From the NCBI GenBank assembly GCA_002491115.1, contig DKVI01000021.1, forward strand, positions 1 through 64,000: a stretch of 64,000 nt of DNA, read 5' to 3'. Positions 8,228 through 17,600 of this stretch are shown piece by piece. Numbering within the stretch: the stretch's first letter is position 1; every line of letters starts with the position of its first letter. The notes under the pieces are model-generated. The model had not been told where the DNA came from. It saw only the letters and a program-made list of their open reading frames with translations, and did no database searches. A program made the position numbers and the translations under genes. The stretch comes from Lachnospiraceae bacterium UBA7182. Its GTDB lineage: Bacteria; Bacillota; Clostridia; Lachnospirales; Lachnospiraceae.

Positions 8228-9316
8228 ATGAAAATCGGTTTTATCGGCCTTGGCCTGATCGGCGGTTCCATCGCCAGAGCCGTCCGTCATTTTTATCCGG
8301 AAGCAGAAATCATCGCTTTTTCGCGTACCCGCGCTTCGGTGGAACAGGCGGTTTCAGACGGCGTTGTGAATCGCATCCCGGAAGAAGTCAACGCGGACTT
8401 CGGAGACTGTGACTATGTATTTTTGTGTGCCCCTGTGGCGGACAACGAAAAATATCTGGAAAAATTAAAGCCGCTGATCCGGCCTTCCTGTATGATCACG
8501 GATGTGGGAAGCACCAAATGCGACATTCATGCCCGGGTAAGAGAACTTGATATGGAGGCGAACTTTATCGGCGGACATCCGATGGCGGGATCAGAGAAAA
8601 CCGGCTATATCAACTCTAAAAGGATTCTGATCGAAAATGCCTATTATGTCATCACGCCCACGCCCAAAGTAACACAGGAAGCGGTCAATCAATACCGGAA
8701 TTTTACAGCCAGCTTAAAGGCACTGCCGCTGCTGCTGGATTGTAAGACCCACGACTATGTGATGGCAGGCATCAGTCATCTGCCCCATATCATCGCATCT
8801 TCCCTGGTAAACCTGGTCAGGGATTCCGATACCAAAGACGGTATCATGAAGCTGGTAGCGGCAGGCGGTTTCAAAGACATCACGCGGATCGCTTCTTCTT
8901 CCCCCGAGATGTGGGAACAGATCTGCATGACCAACCGGAAAAATATTTCTTCCATACTAGGTGACTATATTCATTCCCTGGATAATATCCGCCGGCAGCT
9001 GGACCATGAGGAAGCAGGGGCCGTCTATCACCTGTTTGAAACTTCCAGGGATTACAGAAACAGCCTTCCCGAAAAAGGAAGCGGCCCGATTCAGCGTATC
9101 TTTGAGATCTACTGCGACATGGTGGACGAAGCGGGCGGCATCGCCACCCTGGCCACCATCCTGGCCAGCAACCAGATCAATCTGAAAAACATCGGCATTG
9201 TCCACAGCCGGGAGTTTATAGAAGCAGTTTTAAGAATCGAATTTTATGACGAACAGTCTATGAAACAGGCAGCGGATATTCTGCGCAGATACAGATATGT
9301 GATCTATGAACGGTAA
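8228..9316 (+). CDS. tyrA: Prephenate dehydrogenase
   Basis: The enzyme (362 residues) oxidatively decarboxylates prephenate to 4-hydroxyphenylpyruvate in tyrosine synthesis. The N-terminus MKIGFIGLGLIGGSIARA is an NAD-binding GxGxxG Rossmann motif. FIGGHPMAGSEKTG and the ISHLPHIIASSLV helix are characteristic of the TyrA catalytic domain. The last 75 residues (GIATLATILASNQINLKNIG...) form an ACT domain, which suggests feedback control by an aromatic amino acid. The start at ATG 8228 has GAGGAG seven bases upstream; the ATG at 8213 overlaps that ribosome site and is less likely. aroA follows downstream on the same strand, interrupted by the small-peptide locus. Confidence 0.95.
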   Translation: MKIGFIGLGLIGGSIARAVRHFYPEAEIIAFSRTRASVEQAVSDGVVNRIPEEVNADFGDCDYVFLCAPVADNEKYLEKLKPLIRPSCMITDVGSTKCDIHARVRELDMEANFIGGHPMAGSEKTGYINSKRILIENAYYVITPTPKVTQEAVNQYRNFTASLKALPLLLDCKTHDYVMAGISHLPHIIASSLVNLVRDSDTKDGIMKLVAAGGFKDITRIASSSPEMWEQICMTNRKNISSILGDYIHSLDNIRRQLDHEEAGAVYHLFETSRDYRNSLPEKGSGPIQRIFEIYCDMVDEAGGIATLATILASNQINLKNIGIVHSREFIEAVLRIEFYDEQSMKQAADILRRYRYVIYER

Positions 9317-9342
9317 AGTCACCGAAATCTTAAACAAGAATA

Positions 9343-9371
9343 TTGCAAAGAAAAATTACATATGATATAAT
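9343..9371 (+). promoter_or_regulatory. Promoter of the antisense small RNA
   Basis: TTGCAA (9343-9348), exactly 17 bp, then TATAAT (9366-9371) preceded by an extended -10 TG (TATGATATAAT). No ORF follows; the predicted transcript ends at the hairpin at 9417-9448. The same TATGATATAAT string forms the -10 region of the convergent peptide transcript. Confidence 0.7.
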
Positions 9372-9395
9372 GCCATCAGGCAAAACGAATTGGAC

Positions 9396-9411
9396 ACATT
9401 AAAATTACACC
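9396..9411 (+). repeat. Direct repeat copy 1 (inside the antisense RNA)
   Basis: ACATTAAAATTACACC. It differs from copy 2 (9564-9579) at two positions, both C-to-T, which preserve pairing with the peptide mRNA as G-U pairs. Confidence 0.85.
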
Positions 9412-9416
9412 AAAAC

Positions 9417-9448
9417 GAAAGCCCGGTAGCTGCTACTACCGGGCTTTC
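9417..9448 (+). terminator. Bidirectional terminator shared by the peptide mRNA and the antisense RNA
   Basis: A perfect 13-bp stem (GAAAGCCCGGTAG / CTACCGGGCTTTC) with a 6-nt loop. On the plus strand it is followed by TTCTCGATTT and on the minus strand by GTTTTGG, so it can serve both converging transcripts. Confidence 0.8.
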
Positions 9449-9477
9449 TTCTCGATTTATGGCTGAGCAAACCAAGG

Positions 9478-9567
9478 CTAGTTGTTGTCGTTCCCTCCGT
9501 CTAGCCATTTGCAGACATAGTAGGCAACTATACCTGCCAATACAGAAAGAATAAACGAACTGAACAC
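9478..9567 (-). CDS. 29-residue hydrophobic peptide, candidate type I toxin
   Basis: GTG at 9567 opens a 29-codon frame: MFSSFILSVLAGIVAYYV, then CKWLDGGNDNN. This is a single hydrophobic helix followed by a short polar tail starting K-W-L-D, the layout of Fst/Ldr-like and clostridial type I toxins that act at the membrane. AAAGGGGG lies 10 bases before the GTG; the GTG at 9576 is too close to that site. The gene is too short for usual callers. It has its own extended -10 promoter (9617-9622), a shared terminator and a convergent antisense RNA. Similar peptides with an xxAGxxxxYxCKWLD pattern are, from memory, scattered in Firmicutes as hypothetical proteins. Toxicity is inferred only. Confidence 0.7.
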   Translation of the reverse strand: MFSSFILSVLAGIVAYYVCKWLDGGNDNN

Positions 9568-9579
9568 TAAAATCACACC
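9564..9579 (+). repeat. Direct repeat copy 2 (over the peptide start site)
   Basis: ACACTAAAATCACACC on the plus strand. On the minus strand it covers the end of the Shine-Dalgarno (GG), the spacer and the GTG start codon of the 29-residue peptide. See copy 1 at 9396-9411. Confidence 0.85.
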
Positions 9580-9616
9580 CCCTTTCCGTTGCCGGATTGG
9601 GTTGACAACATTTGAC

Positions 9617-9622
9617 ATTATA
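9617..9622 (-). promoter_or_regulatory. -10 box of the small-peptide transcript
   Basis: TATAAT on the minus strand within TATGATATAAT (extended -10). No good -35 box at 17 bp. It would start a transcript near 9610 with a leader of about 43 nt before the GTG. Confidence 0.5.
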
Positions 9623-9703
9623 TCATACTGATTTTGTTTTTACTATAATTACAAATAAAAATATACATAATCAGCTACAGAAAAAATACAATCGGAGAAT
9701 TTT

Positions 9704-10984
9704 ATGACATTCAAACGAGCAAACGCACTGAAAGGCACAGTCACGGTCCCCGGAGACAAAAGCATCTCCCACCGCGCCATTATGTTAGGGGCAATCTCGG
9801 AAGGCACGACGCAGGTGACAAATTTTTTACAGGGAGCAGACTGCCTGTCCACGATCTCCTGTTTTACAAAACTCGGGATAGAAATTGAGAATAAAGGAGA
9901 AGAAGTCCTGATTCACGGAAAAGGACTCCATGGATTACATAAACCCGCGTGTGTACTGGATACGGGCAACAGCGGGACAACCACCCGGCTGATCGCGGGC
10001 ATCCTGGCAGGACAGACGTTCACAACAGAGCTAAACGGAGACGCTTCCATCCAGTCCCGGCCCATGAAACGGATCATGGAGCCTCTCGCTTCCATGGGCG
10101 CAAAAATCGAAAGCCTGCGCGGCAACGGCTGCGCGCCTCTTAAGATAGAAGGAACCGCTCTTCACGGCATCCATTATATTTCCAAAATAGCGTCCGCCCA
10201 GGTCAAATCCTGTATCCTGCTGGCGGGACTCTATGCCGACAGCCCCACCAGTGTGACAGAGCCTTATCTGTCCAGAAATCATTCGGAACTTATGCTGAAA
10301 CATTTCGGCGCTTCCGTTACAGGCGAAGGGACGACCGCCCGGATTCTGCCGGAGCCGGTATTATATGGACAAAAGATCCGGGTGCCGGGAGATATCTCTT
10401 CTGCCGCTTATTTTATCGCCGCCGGGCTGATCATCCCCGGTTCTGAAATCCTTATAAAGAATGTCGGCGTCAATCCTACCCGGGACGGCATTTTACGGGT
10501 CGTAAAAGATATGGGAGCAGATATTACGCTTTTAAATGAGAACCGGGAAAGCGGCGAACCTGTGGCAGATCTTCTCGTCCGCCACAGTGTACTTCATGGG
10601 ACCACCATAGGAGGTGCCTTAATCCCCACGCTGATCGACGAACTCCCTGTGATCGCCGCCCTGGCCTGCTTCGCCAACGGCACAACCGTCATTCAGGACG
10701 CACAGGAACTAAAAGTCAAGGAATCCAACCGGATCGACGTAATGGTGGAAAACTTGCGCGCCATGGGCGCCAGGATTACCGGCACCGAGGACGGTATGAT
10801 CATAGAAGGCGGACATCCCCTGCACGGAGCGGTCATTGACAGCAGGCTGGACCACCGGATCGCCATGACCTTTGCCGTCACGGCGCTCGCAGCCGACGGG
10901 GAAACTACGATCCAGGACGCTGACTGTGTGCGTATCAGCTATCCGGGATTTTATGAGGATCTGTATCAATTAACAAAAGCCTGA
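9704..10984 (+). CDS. aroA: 3-phosphoshikimate 1-carboxyvinyltransferase (EPSP synthase)
   Basis: This 426-residue enzyme joins shikimate-3-phosphate and phosphoenolpyruvate in the shikimate pathway. Family signatures are all present: PGDKSISHRAIMLG near the N-terminus, LDTGNSGTTTRL near residue 86 (PEP-binding region), VPGDISSAAYFIAAGL, the catalytic DELPVIAAL, KVKESNRIDVM and DHRIAMTFAVTAL. Length is normal for the family. GGAG lies six bases before the ATG. It works in the same pathway as tyrA upstream. It probably heads an operon with the uridine kinase gene 18 bp downstream. A TATAAT at 9644-9649 could be its -10 box, but no good -35 was found. Confidence 0.97.
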   Translation: MTFKRANALKGTVTVPGDKSISHRAIMLGAISEGTTQVTNFLQGADCLSTISCFTKLGIEIENKGEEVLIHGKGLHGLHKPACVLDTGNSGTTTRLIAGILAGQTFTTELNGDASIQSRPMKRIMEPLASMGAKIESLRGNGCAPLKIEGTALHGIHYISKIASAQVKSCILLAGLYADSPTSVTEPYLSRNHSELMLKHFGASVTGEGTTARILPEPVLYGQKIRVPGDISSAAYFIAAGLIIPGSEILIKNVGVNPTRDGILRVVKDMGADITLLNENRESGEPVADLLVRHSVLHGTTIGGALIPTLIDELPVIAALACFANGTTVIQDAQELKVKESNRIDVMVENLRAMGARITGTEDGMIIEGGHPLHGAVIDSRLDHRIAMTFAVTALAADGETTIQDADCVRISYPGFYEDLYQLTKA

Positions 10985-11002
10985 AAGATAAAGGGGGAGC
11001 AT

Positions 11003-11644
11003 ATGAACTGTATGATCATAGGTATCGCAGGGGGAACCGGTTCGGGAAAATCCACATTCACCAACCGGTTAAAAGATTATTTTAAAGACGAGACAGCCGT
11101 TGTCTACCATGACAACTACTACCGCAGACAGGATGAAGTCTCCTTTGAAGACCGGAAAAAAGTCAATTACGACCACCCGGATTCTCTGGAAACAGACCTG
11201 ATGCTGAAGCACCTCAAAATGTTAAAAAACGGCCAGCCGGTGGACTGCCCCGTCTATGATTACAGCCTGCACAACCGGTCGGACAAAACCGTTCGGATTG
11301 AGCCGAGGAAAATCATACTGGCAGAGGGCATCCTTCTTCTGGCGGACCCGCGCATCCGGGAGCTTCTGGATATCAAGATCTATGTGGAAGCGGACGCCGA
11401 CGAACGGATCTTACGCAGAATCGTGCGGGACGTAAAGGAACGCGGAAGGGACCTGGACAATATTGTAGACCAGTACCTGACAACGGTCAAGCCCATGCAT
11501 TACCTCTATGTAGAGCCCACACGGGCACTGGCCGACCTTGTCATCAACAGCGGCATGAATGACGTGGCTTTTGACGTGGTCAAGTCCAGGATACAGTTGA
11601 TGCTGGATCAAGAATTACCTCCCTCCCCGAAAGGAGAGAGGTAA
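11003..11644 (+). CDS. udk: Uridine kinase
   Basis: The 213-residue product phosphorylates uridine or cytidine in pyrimidine salvage. It begins MNCMIIGIAGGTGSGKST, a classic P-loop, followed by YHDNYYR and NYDHPDSLETDLM (nucleoside-binding segment) and IILAEGILLL. It then runs through RRIVRDVKERGRDLDNIVDQYL and KPMHYLYVEPTRALADLVI, all typical of Udk. GGGGGAGCAT precedes the ATG. The last 65 bp overlap the convergent end of the giant surface-protein gene, and the tail (LPPSPKGER) goes beyond the usual family end. An operon with aroA is likely from the 18-bp gap. Confidence 0.93.
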   Translation: MNCMIIGIAGGTGSGKSTFTNRLKDYFKDETAVVYHDNYYRRQDEVSFEDRKKVNYDHPDSLETDLMLKHLKMLKNGQPVDCPVYDYSLHNRSDKTVRIEPRKIILAEGILLLADPRIRELLDIKIYVEADADERILRRIVRDVKERGRDLDNIVDQYLTTVKPMHYLYVEPTRALADLVINSGMNDVAFDVVKSRIQLMLDQELPPSPKGER

Positions 11645-14600
11645 TCCAGCGGACGGCTGACGGAAGACTGCGGGACTGGATCTTGAAATTCAAAATCTTC
11701 GTTCCGCCGTACTCCCCTGTGCCTTGTACCACCACTGCCGCCGTGCCCTTCTGCACATTGCTTATATAGCCGATAATCTCAAATTCGTCAGAAGAAAGCG
11801 TATGGCTTCCGGCTTTCACAGTCAGCCATTCTTTATCCAGTTCAACGCCGTTTTCGGTATATTCAAACTTCTTTGGAAAATCTTCCGCCCTCTTATTCAG
11901 CGCAGCCGAAGTAATCACTTTATCTGCATCCAGCTCCTGATATTCACAGACAACCGGCGGGTCGGCTGTGTACAGGCCGTTCTTACCGCCGACGATCGTC
12001 ACCGTATGGGCGTCCCTGTCCATCTCCGCCGTATAATCGCTGCCGGAAGACAGCTTCTTTCCGTTGGTGTCAAACACGGTCACCGCAGGTTTCCCGCCGG
12101 GCGCAGTATCAGAGACAAAGATCCGTACACCTTCGGCATTTAAATCCCCGGGAACAATCTCGAAAATCACTGTCCGGCTTCCGCTGTAGTTGCCTTTTCC
12201 TTTTATGACGGCTTTCGCGTTTTTCGTCACTTTCGTATTGCCTTTATAAGATACGGTGTAATCAGTACCTTCGATCAGTTTCTCACCGCCGACCGTGACC
12301 GTGACTTCCGGCTGCGCGCCGCCTTTTTCACAGGCTACCGGACCTGCCATGGAAATATTTTCCGCCTTGAGAACGATCGGCCTGACTTTGAATGTTTTCT
12401 TCAAAGTGCCTGTATAATTTCCCTTTCCCAGGAAAACAGCCATCGCAGTGCCTGCTGTGTCGGTATTGGAAAAACGGACTGTGTAATCCGTATCATAAGT
12501 CAGTTTCTTACCGCCCACAGACAGGCTGACATCCGGATAACCGCCCCGGTAATCCATACTGCCTACAGACGCTTTTCCTTTGGAAATGCCGGCTGCGCCC
12601 TGTTCCGATACGATAAACGGAAAGTCAAACGTACCTTTACAACTTCCCTTTCCGACGACGCGCATGAAATAGCTGCCGGGCGTTGTCGGGCGTTTTTTCA
12701 AAAGGGAATCGTCCTCGGCCCGATGATAGGTCAGTGTGTAATCCGTCTTTGCTTTCAGCATATTGCCGTCAAGCATGACCGAAGGCGTGTAGGCTTTTCC
12801 TTTGGGATAGCTGTCGGAAGCGACCATGCAGGATACATCCAGTTCGGCCTGTTCTATCTCAAATGTCTCTTTCAGCGTGCCCGCATAATTTCCCCTGCCT
12901 TTTACGATGATCTGGGGCGCTTTCTTTCCGGAACCGCCCGCCGCTTTATTGTTTTTATAGCTTAAAGTATAATCCCGGCCGACTTTCAGCCGCTTCTCAT
13001 TGTAATAGACCCGTACATCCGGTTTGATTACCGCTCCGGTATAAGTGTAAGATTTCTCACCGGCAATCCAGAGGCCCTGGGTATTTCCGTCCGCAGGCAT
13101 GTCGTCCTCAAGAATGCCGTCATAATCGTAGTCGATTTCCCATCCGGCGTACAGAATCATATCTGTTTCTGCGGTATCGTTTTCAAAATCCCAGAGAGCC
13201 GTACACCCGGCATCTTTATACCAGCCGGTGAACACATACCCCCCGGCTTTCGGGTCGGGCGGGCGGGAAATCCGGCTTCCGGCTTCTACTTTGGTATAAC
13301 CTGCGTAATCTTCCGGCGCCTTTCCATGGCCCTGCAAGTCAAAGGTCACGTTTACAGTGACTTTTTCCTCCGGAATTTCCGGAGGTTTCTCTTTCTGTTC
13401 CTCCTTCCAGCCCGCGTACAGCACAAGATCGGTCTGTATGGTATCGTTTTCAAAATCCCAGAGAACCGTACATCCGGCATCTTTATACCAGCCGGTGAAC
13501 ACATAGCTTTCGGCTTCCGGGTCGGTCGGGCGGGATATCCGGCTTCCGGCTTCTACTTTGGTACAGCCTGCATAATCCTCCGGCGCCTTTCCATGCCCCT
13601 GCAAGTCAAAGGTCACGTTTACAGTGACTTTTTCCTCCGGAATTTCCGGCGGCTTCTCTTTCTGCTCTTCCTTCCAGCCCGCGTACAGCACAAGATCGGC
13701 CTGTACGGTATCGTTCTCAAAATCCCAGAGAGCCGTACACCCGGCATCTTTATACCAGCCGGTGAACACATAGCCTTCGGCTTCCGGATCGGTCGGGCGG
13801 GAAATCCGGCTTCCGGGTTCTATTCCGGTATAACCTGCGTAATCTTCCGGCGAAGTCCCGTGACCCTGCAGGTCAAAGGTTACGCTTACGGTATCCTCCT
13901 GGACAGGATCATCCCCGCCGGATTCATATTCGTCATTGTAAATGATGCCGATGGCAGAATTATTCTGGCTGTTATAATCGTTTTCCCTGCTGCTGACTGT
14001 AAATACATAATATTTTGCCGATGCCCCGCGAAAATCAAGATCGGAAATGTCCACGGAGAACGTATGACGGATTTCTTCTCCATAGACGACCGTCCCAAGC
14101 TCCGCCGTTTCCAGCACTTTGCCGGATTTATCGTCTTCTGTAATACTGAGCACGGCGTTCGCGCCGATCCGGCTGTTGTTTGTAACGACGGCGTCTATCA
14201 ACACGCTATCTCCGCTGTAATAATATTCCAGCTCTATATCCGCATCCACACGGCCCGTCACCGCAGAGAAGGAATTGTTTTTGTAGTCGCATTCAGAACC
14301 CGCGTCCACATAGACCGTTAGTTCCGTCTCGCCTGTGATCTCTGAAGCGTCCACATCCAGCGTAAAACATTCCCTGGCCCCTGGCTCAATCCGGCAGGCA
14401 TGTGACTGTTCATAAAGAACCGTTTTGTCCGCCTTCGTAACAGATACGTGAAAGCTTTCTACCGTATCTTCGCCGAGGTTGGTAACGGCTATATCCACCG
14501 GCTGTACATTGTCTTTATACCCGAACTCATCCGCAAAAGCATAATCCAGCTTAATATCGCGGACAGGTTCTCTTTCTTTAAACAGCAAGGAAGTCTTTTC

Positions 14601-17600
14601 TTCCCTGTCTGCCCCGGACACGGCGTCCGCAATGACCGACCAGACGCCCTCGCCGGACAGCTCCACATCATAAAACATAAGGCTGTAACCGTCAAAGTCA
14701 AACAGCTCTATGGCGTCGCTCCAGTGATCCCCTGTCAGCATGCTCGCATAAATAACGCTTCGCCCGCTTTCGTTTTCCATCCATACGGCTGCGGTTCTGG
14801 AACCCGTACGAAGGACGCGGTAATTCGCGCCGACCGCGGCAGTGCCGTCCGTGAACTTCACCATACCGCCGGACGGCGTATACGAACAGAGGACACCGTC
14901 CGTATTCCACAGAAATTCTTTTCCTGTAAACTGCAGGCCGTTGACAAGCCCGTCCTGCGCCAAAGACGCACCGCCTCCCGCGGACGAACGGATTTTGTCG
15001 TCTTCCATATAAACCGCCGTCAGCAAATCGCCGCAATAGCCGACGGATAGCTCGGTGACGGAGCCGTGTCCTTTCAGAAGCTCAGACGCAGCGGACCACT
15101 GACCGTCCGTACAGGTCGCGCAGTTTATCGTATAATCACTTTCCTCCAGGACTGCGTGATCCGCATTGGTGACCCATGCGGCTGTCACGCTCCCGTTATG
15201 GACCGCAAGCTTTGGCAGCATATCCATGGACGTATTCTCTGTCAGTCTGACAGCTTCCCCGAATCCGTCCCCGTTCCATTTCGCGGCATAGATCTCGGAG
15301 CTTTCCGCCATTTTCTGAAGCAGCGTACCCGCGTCCATATTGTCTTTATCGACCGGCCCGGAAAGTTTCTGCCATACAACGCACAGACTGTCTTCGGACA
15401 CTGCCGCCGCATAATACAGGTCATCCGTTTCGATCTCTGAGACGGTGCGCGGCCCGGACCATCCGCCGTTTTCATAGACGGAATAAACCAGCCTTGCCAT
15501 GCCATTTATGTTCGTCTGGAAGAGCATGAGCCGTTTACCGCCGGCCGTGAACAGTTCCGGCATCGTGCCCGGCATGACCCATTCCTGCAGAACCGGCCCC
15601 GCGGCATTCCAGTCTGCTTTTTCAGAAGCATACTCGTCGGACGTCAGCGACAGGTTCCCCTCGGACATATGGTTTAATGCGTAGGAGGTTATGCTTCTCC
15701 CTTTTTCTTTGCCCCAAAGATGCGTAGGAGGCCTATGAGCGATCTCCCATTCATAGTCTACAAAAAAGAGAAGTTTTATCTTGATGGCCAGGGACATATC
15801 CAGATCCCCTGTAAAATTCGGAACCACCTGTATTTTAATGCCGCCCGATCCTTCCACACCGGCCTGAGCGACTCCGGAAACGCCGAGACCGCCGCCGACC
15901 TTGATATCCGGGATGGTAAATTCAAGACTGCCAGCCATATGCAGTTTCTCCTCAGGCGTATAGGCAAGCGCGATCGAATTCTCCATTTTCATTCCAAGTT
16001 CCAGTTCCAGATAGAAAGGTACCGGGCCTGCCAGGAATGTCTGCCCGATTTTAACGCTTTTTGACATTTCCAAAAGCAGGCCGCCTTCCGACTTCACAAG
16101 ATCTCCGGCAGCGTTAAATGTAACCTCTGCATACCCCATTGCCTTAAATTTTACAGAAACCTGAAAATCGTACGTCACTGAATCCAGCGCGTCATTATAT
16201 TCGTCAAGTATTTTCTGCCTTCGGTCTTTACATGTTCTGGCTTCTTCAATATTATCTTTAAACTCTTCCCATCCGGTTTCCACATTTTTCACGTGTTCAT
16301 CATCTTTAAAGCCAATAAGAACTTTATATGAATACGTGCCGTCTTCTTCGTCAGTTCTTTCCATATCAACCGGAAGTTTTCCCATTCTAAGCGACCAGGA
16401 AGCCGGAAGTACTTCTCGGAGTTTATCGTCCGTAATCTCGGCATCCACATCAGGCATAAGTGTAAAAGAGGTCATTTCATCCAGATCCGGTGTTTCAGGC
16501 GTATCAATGGGCACCCATTTTTTAGAGATTTCTATCCCTGTATCAATGGGCTTCGACGCGGTCCCGTCCGCGGCATAAAGGATTGCCTTTACTTTAAGCC
16601 TCGGCTTAAAATCTTTCCCCGGTTTGAGCGTAATCGTTCCTCCGCTGCCCTCCTTTCGCTTAACTGTTCTTCCGTTTTTGTCCGTCTGGTAAAAGACATA
16701 CCTGCCCGGCGTCTTTCCCCGCCAGTTTGCCGATATCTCAAGCGTCACCTCAGTCTCAGCGCCTTCCGTGTAATACTGCCTCTGGGTTAAAAAGTCTTCT
16801 TCCCAGGCGACATTTTCTATCATCGTAAAATACGGACGCCCCTGGGTATCATCCTTCGGAAGGAAGAATGTCCTGACCCTGCCTTCGTCCAGCGTGTACC
16901 TAAACTTACGCGTCTGGCGTCCCGGAGCGGAGACTTCTACTGTACGGAAACCAAGCTCCGTTACTTTGACGGTACCGTCCACATCGCTTTTGTATTCCAC
17001 ATCATCCACTTTAACAACCGCGTCCATAATCGGCTCCCGATCGTCGTCCGCAACCAGAATGCCGTGCGTCGGCTCGTCCCCGATACTTTTTACGTTGACC
17101 TCGACCTCAATGCCAAGTCCACCGGCAATCTCATAGACCGCCCTTCGCAAAGCGGCGAAAGAATCTGTCGTAATGCTGTCGCGGCAAATATATTTTTTCG
17201 TGTATCTATACTCGGGCGAAAGCGTCCTTAGAACCGCATCCGGATCCAGCTCCTCAGGCTCTTCCTCCGCTTTTTGTAGCAATGTTTTCAGCAGCGTAAC
17301 TTCCGGTTTAACGGGTTCTCCCCCGGGTGTTTCACTGGCCGGATACTCATAGACGTCGATCACGTTGTCCATGATATTCATCGCGGGCAGATAAAGGTCC
17401 GTCTCTCCTTTGTTCTCCAGGGACATATTAAAATAAAACGCACCGTCAAGGATATATTTATCAATGTCCACGATGAGCTTAAGGCTGTCAAGTCCATAGA
17501 CTTTGATCGGCGCTTCCGTCTTAAAGACTGCCTCCACCGGGGCGTTGAACTGATCCAGAACAGCGGTATAGACAGCTTCCAGATCATACTCCCCCGCGAT

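Larger units (their letters stand above)
9378..9452 (+). ncRNA. Candidate antitoxin RNA of a type I toxin-antitoxin locus
   Basis: A transcript of about 75 nt is predicted from the strong promoter at 9343-9371 to the terminator hairpin at 9417-9448. It converges on the minus-strand peptide transcript and shares its terminator region. Its segment 9396-9411 (ACATTAAAATTACACC) is a near copy of the plus-strand sequence over the peptide start site (9564-9579, ACACTAAAATCACACC). The RNA could therefore pair with the peptide mRNA over 16 positions, 14 Watson-Crick and 2 G-U, covering part of the Shine-Dalgarno and the start codon. This is the architecture of par/Fst-type loci. Transcription and function are inferred. 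Confidence 0.65.

Noticed and set aside
13326..14321. 331-codon plus-strand ORF opposite the giant gene
   Set aside because: Shadow of the repetitive giant coding sequence on the other strand; no ribosome site and no family motif. The same holds for the other plus-strand ORFs between 11.7 and 26 kb.
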